Part shown: positions 30,594 to 34,524 of the stretch, piece after piece
Numbering within the stretch: the stretch's first letter is position 1
Layout: each line of letters opens with the position of its first letter
Source: Oscillatoriales cyanobacterium PMM_0019
Lineage (GTDB): Bacteria > Cyanobacteriota > Cyanobacteriia > Cyanobacteriales > CASBRB01
Length of the DNA stretch: 34,524 nucleotides
Direction: 5' to 3'
Assembly (NCBI GenBank): GCA_949127975.1
Contig: CASBRB010000290.1
Span: 1-34,524, forward strand
Translations under genes and position numbers: made by a program
The notes under the pieces: model-generated
Seen by the model: only the letters and a program-made list of their open reading frames with translations
What the model was told of the DNA's origin: nothing
The model's database searches: none

Positions 30594-31687
30594 TCTTCTA
30601 CCTCTTGCTGTTCGACTACTGCCATCAAATCTGCTTTACTAACTTCACTAATTAGATGAGAATAAACATCTAACGTGGTTCTTATAGTTTGATGACCTAA
30701 TAAATATTTTACACGATCTAGTGGGTAATTAGCTTTTAATAAACGAGAAGCGTAGGTATGTCTGAACAAGTGAGGATAAACTTCGATTCCAGTTTTTTTA
30801 GATAACCTAGAGAACATTGTATTTAACACTTTGGGGTTCATTGGCTCTCCTACACTACCTTCCCAGATGTTGACGAATACATAATCTGACTCTACTTCTG
30901 GATACTCGTGAATTAAGTAGTCGTTGTACATCTCTAAGAGTTCTTTCGGCACTGGAATAACTCTCTCTGCTCCTTTAACTCTTGCACCATTTGGATTATT
31001 AGCCCTTTTCACTACTTTAATTGTATAATCACTAAAATCTCCAATATCATCATGACATAACCCTAATAATTCCCCTTTTCTCATTCCTGTACTATTCAGT
31101 GTCAATATAATTAATTTATCTCTTAATCTAGTACAAGCACTCACTAAAGTTTCAATCTCTGCTTGTGTCAGACAACCTGGAAACTTCTTCTGTTCTTTGA
31201 CTTTAACCAGCCTCTCTCTAGTTAGTTTAGACTTCCCGATTCCTTGAAGCAGTCCTTTTTGACCTCTACCCGTTGTCGCTATTAATCGGTCAAACTGTTG
31301 GTATTCAATGGTCTTAATAGCTATATGATACCTATAAAAGTTGGTGACAACATTAATTGCTAACTTGATAGTTCCTTCAGTTCTTTGAGCAGTAATGGGT
31401 TTCATGGACACTACCTTACTCGTATCCCCAACTCTCAACCAGTAAACAAAATCTTCTAAGTCTCCTAACTCAATTTTTCGCCAATCTAATTGTTTTGACG
31501 ATAAAAATTCCCACCACGATTTTAGGGCATATCCATACGTCTCTACTGTATTTGGGGATTTGGAGCCACACAGAGAGGTCAGGTATCGCTGGATTGGCTC
31601 TACGATTTCGTAGTTCACATCGTCCAACATTACCCACACTACTTCCCCTGTCCTGGGGTCGATGCCTTTCTGTAGCTCTAACGTCAT
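30590..31687 (-). CDS. first tyrosine recombinase (Tn554 TnpA-like / XerC-D-like)
   Basis: 365 aa; LNSTGMRKGELLGL, HLFRHTYASRLLKANYPLDRVKYLLGHQTIRTTLDVYSHL (complete R-K-HxxR-H-Y set). Confidence 0.95.
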   Translation of the reverse strand: MTLELQKGIDPRTGEVVWVMLDDVNYEIVEPIQRYLTSLCGSKSPNTVETYGYALKSWWEFLSSKQLDWRKIELGDLEDFVYWLRVGDTSKVVSMKPITAQRTEGTIKLAINVVTNFYRYHIAIKTIEYQQFDRLIATTGRGQKGLLQGIGKSKLTRERLVKVKEQKKFPGCLTQAEIETLVSACTRLRDKLIILTLNSTGMRKGELLGLCHDDIGDFSDYTIKVVKRANNPNGARVKGAERVIPVPKELLEMYNDYLIHEYPEVESDYVFVNIWEGSVGEPMNPKVLNTMFSRLSKKTGIEVYPHLFRHTYASRLLKANYPLDRVKYLLGHQTIRTTLDVYSHLISEVSKADLMAVVEQQEVEE

Positions 31688-31776
31688 GGCTATATTATAA
31701 CCAGTATTTTACTGTATGTAGCTAAATCTTAACAATTTGTAAAAAAAGCCCCGTTGTTGTTGTTGTTGTTTATTTT

Positions 31777-33207
31777 TTATTTGTATGGCATAACCAACAA
31801 AATGGTTCGGTAATATTTTCTAGCAATCCATTTCTTCCCTTTCCCTGGGTGTCTTCTTTTACACCATCTCCAGAGCATTCTCCAGATTTGGTCATCTATG
31901 TAGCTAAACACCCGTTTGCTTGCACTGTGCTTGTAGTAGTTTCCGAATCCTCTCAGGATAGGGTTTAGGTATTCGATGACAGTTTCCTGACTTGTGTGTT
32001 TATGATTTTTGAGCCAGTTTCTTAGCCTTTGAAGGAGGGCTAATACTTTTCCTTTCTCCGGGAAAGTGTAACAACTGCCACTGAATTGTCGGATGTGAAA
32101 CCCCAGGAAATTGAAACCTTGTTCAATATGAACAATTTTGGTTTTGTCCTGATTCAGTTCGAGTCCTCTTACTGCAAGCCACTCTTTTAGGATGGGAATA
32201 ATCTCTTCGATATCTATGAGTGTTTCGGCGGTAATGATAAAGTCGTCGGCGTATCGGATATATCCGTATTTGCCGAGTTTTTGTTTAGTTGTTCTCTGGC
32301 GTTTGGCTTTGGGTGAGGATTGGTATATCCTTATCTTATGGAATCCCGCCAGAAGGTGATCAATGCCATCTAGGGCAATGTTTGCCAGAAGGGGGCTGAT
32401 TATTCCTCCTTGAGGCGTACCGCTTTCCGTTTCATGGAATATCTGAGACTCCACATAACCTGCTTTTAGCCATTGTTTGATTAGCTCCTTACCTGGGATT
32501 TTTCCAATAGCCTCAAGTATGAAGTTATGGCTAATGTTGTCGAATGCTCCCTTGATATCTGCATCCAGTATCCATAGGTCGGATGGCGCAATTTTCCCTT
32601 TTCTTAGCCTTAAATGGCATTGGTCTATTGCATCGTGGACGCTTCTACCTGGTCTGAATCCGTAACTGTTGGCCTCAAAGCGAGTTTCCCAGCTAGGTTC
32701 CAGGGCATTCTTAACTACTGCCTGTGCTACTCTGTCTCTGATTGTAGGTATCCCTAACGGTCTTTGTTTTCCGTTTGCTTTTGGAATGTAGACCCTTCTA
32801 GTTGGGCTTGTTTTCCATAGGGTGTATTCCTGCATTTCTTGAACCAGAGCTACCCGTTGGGTTGGGTTTGTTGCGGTCTGTCCGTCGATACCAGCCGTTC
32901 CCTTGCCTTTGTTCTCTTGGGTGACTCGTCTCACTGACAGTAGCAGGTTAGAGTAACTGCGTAGCATCAGTTTCATAAGGCTTCTGACCTTATTCCACTG
33001 ACCGTTCACAGTTGCACGATAAATTCTCTGTCTTAGGTTTCTAACGCGCTTCTTGACGAGTTTCCAATTAATGGATTCCCAGTCTTTTAGCTGTTCCTTC
33101 GCTCCGATGTCATTAATGACTCTATCTTCCACGATTGGTTCGATTCCCTTACTTTGATTTATCGTTGGACACCAGCCAGAAGTCTGCCATCTTTCAATGT
33201 GGGGCAA
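31777..33207 (-). CDS. ltrA: group II intron-encoded reverse transcriptase/maturase, C-terminally truncated
   Basis: [73 protein letters not shown], partial X domain; lacks the C-terminal DNA-binding/HNH part. Confidence 0.92.
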   Translation of the reverse strand: MPHIERWQTSGWCPTINQSKGIEPIVEDRVINDIGAKEQLKDWESINWKLVKKRVRNLRQRIYRATVNGQWNKVRSLMKLMLRSYSNLLLSVRRVTQENKGKGTAGIDGQTATNPTQRVALVQEMQEYTLWKTSPTRRVYIPKANGKQRPLGIPTIRDRVAQAVVKNALEPSWETRFEANSYGFRPGRSVHDAIDQCHLRLRKGKIAPSDLWILDADIKGAFDNISHNFILEAIGKIPGKELIKQWLKAGYVESQIFHETESGTPQGGIISPLLANIALDGIDHLLAGFHKIRIYQSSPKAKRQRTTKQKLGKYGYIRYADDFIITAETLIDIEEIIPILKEWLAVRGLELNQDKTKIVHIEQGFNFLGFHIRQFSGSCYTFPEKGKVLALLQRLRNWLKNHKHTSQETVIEYLNPILRGFGNYYKHSASKRVFSYIDDQIWRMLWRWCKRRHPGKGKKWIARKYYRTILLVMPYK

Positions 33208-33880
33208 ATCTTGAACCCCTATCCGTCCAGTTGCCTGTTGCCTTTCGGCTGACGGCTTTCGCTTTTTCTGGCATCCTATACCCTCTAGATAGTTCCGTCT
33301 TCCTTGCGGTTGACCTACTCAGTTTATCGACCATATTACTGAGAACCTATAGGGCTTACCGTGTTTCACGTATTTGATATTCGACCAAGTTAGGTTTCAC
33401 CAATATTCCGGTGGGAGTTTAGACCCTCTGCTGCTGTCCATCGAACTACAACAGCCAACCCACTTACCTTTTGGTCGGAGTGTGACAGCCTTATTTCACT
33501 CCACAACGCCATTACGGAACTTGTGATGATTCACTTAACGTTAACCATGTTGGTCTTTCCCTGGCATTTTTACCATCTTTAGGCTGACAGTAATCACGCT
33601 TTCGTGCCTTGCATTCCCTTGGTTTCATTACTTATTTCCAAGGTAGGCAGAGTCAGTGACTCCTTTACGTGGGAACAGAAAAGAGGGCTTTTCTGGGAGA
33701 GACGGCTCTCCAATCTTGTGGGGTTTTCATACCCTAAATACGTGCCTTTACACGTCGCGACCAATGACGACCAAGCAATTCCATCCAAGTTTCCATTGTG
33801 GCAACTTGGTCGTCATTTGGTAGGATTCGGTAGCAGTAGGTTAGAATCATACTGCCAATATAACACATAACACTTACCGC
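33208..33880 (-). other. 5' structured portion of the group II intron RNA (domains I-III region); exact 5' end not determined
   Basis: Long non-coding stretch upstream of the RT on the same strand, rich in inverted repeats, including AATGACGACCAAG (33763-33775) / CTTGGTCGTCATT (33805-33817). Confidence 0.5.
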
Positions 33881-33885
33881 TTTCA

Positions 33886-34290
33886 ATGTCAAGTACCTAC
33901 GATAAAGGTTTTCGCTCTAAGTATCTGCTTACCGCTCATGTGGTCTTTGTAACAAAGTATCGGCGCAAAGTCATTAATAAAGCTTTACACGACTTCAAAG
34001 CACGAGATTTTCAGCGATACTTGCCAGAAATGGGAATGTACGTTACTTGAGTTTAACGGGGAAAGTGACCACGTACATCTGTTGATTCGCTATCATCCAC
34101 AAGTGCAGGTTAGTAAATTCATTGCTAACCTCACGCACCGTATCTAGCCGAATAATGCAGAAAGGAGGCAAGAAGATTATTTGCGTCAGTTTTATAGAAA
34201 ACCAGAATTGCTGGACTGGTTCTTACTTTGTGGCTAGTTGTGGGGGCTAACTCATCGAACAATTAAAAAAAATATGTTGAGCAGCAGTCA
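33886..34290 (+). pseudogene. tnpA: IS200/IS605 TnpA (Y1 transposase) with frameshifts
   Basis: MSSTYDKGFRSKYLLTAHVVFVTKYRRKVINKAL..., then in another frame KWECTLLEFNGESDHVHLLIRYHPQVQVSKFIANLTHR (HUH motif HVH), then CWTGSYFVASCGG and a shifted KKYVEQQ-like tail. Confidence 0.88.
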
Positions 34291-34349
34291 ACTCAACACT
34301 ATTAAATCGTATTCGCTGCGCTCATGTTTATATTCTGGTCGGCATTCCC

Positions 34350-34380
34350 CTCCCACTAACCCTGGCGGGTATAGTGGGAG
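34350..34380. repeat. IS200/IS605-type terminal hairpin downstream of tnpA
   Basis: CTCCCACTA-ACCC-TGGC-GGGT-A-TAGTGGGAG, 31 nt with a bulged A. Confidence 0.75.
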
Positions 34381-34413
34381 ACCCCTGCCGACATTAAGTT
34401 GGATTTTTTTTTT

Positions 34414-34500
34414 GGACTTACGCACTGCCTCTATATATAGCGGGTTCGTAGGGGCAAACCCCCTGTGGTTGCCCCTATATATTCCAGTGTGCGTAAGTCC
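34414..34500 (+). mobile_element. MITE-like palindromic element, copy B (most intact)
   Basis: GGACTTACGCACTG...CAGTGTGCGTAAGTCC terminal inverted repeats; internal TAGGGGCAA/TTGCCCCTA palindrome identical to copy A. Confidence 0.85.
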
Positions 34501-34524
34501 TGTTTTTGTAGTAATCCAAAATCC

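Noticed and set aside
33594-33870. Short ORFs in the intron 5' region (33594-33788 minus, 33604-33870 plus)
   Set aside because: Coincide with structured intron RNA sequence; no protein motifs.

Overview
Cyanobacterial chromosomal window with two contrasting halves. About 1-22.3 kb is mostly core genome: usp, hisD, rpsT, a TatD-family DNase, rpoB, rpoC1, a very large Ser/Thr-His hybrid kinase, an MscS-like channel, nagB, an NHL-repeat protein, two near-identical Uma2 nucleases flanking a lone ABC ATPase. It carries several small repeat families: CAGGAGT heptamer arrays, palindromes, a GGACTTACGC MITE and a 249-bp TIR element. About 22.3-34.5 kb is a nested accessory region with no HIP1 (GCGATCGC) sites that I could find. 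It contains a PD-(D/E)XK-like ORF, a 5'-truncated IS200/IS605 tnpB, a secreted DM9-domain protein, a tightly overlapping minus-strand operon of three tyrosine recombinases plus a Tn554 TnpC-like protein plus a DnaB-type helicase, a 3'-truncated group II intron with RT/maturase, and a frameshifted IS200/IS605 tnpA. The most interesting signal is the Tn554-like recombinase/DnaB module with a nearby cluster of TCCAC(A) motifs. It sits inside what looks like a split IS605-type element whose two 31-nt terminal hairpins lie 11.3 kb apart. All product calls are from motif recognition in the supplied translations; no database search was run.
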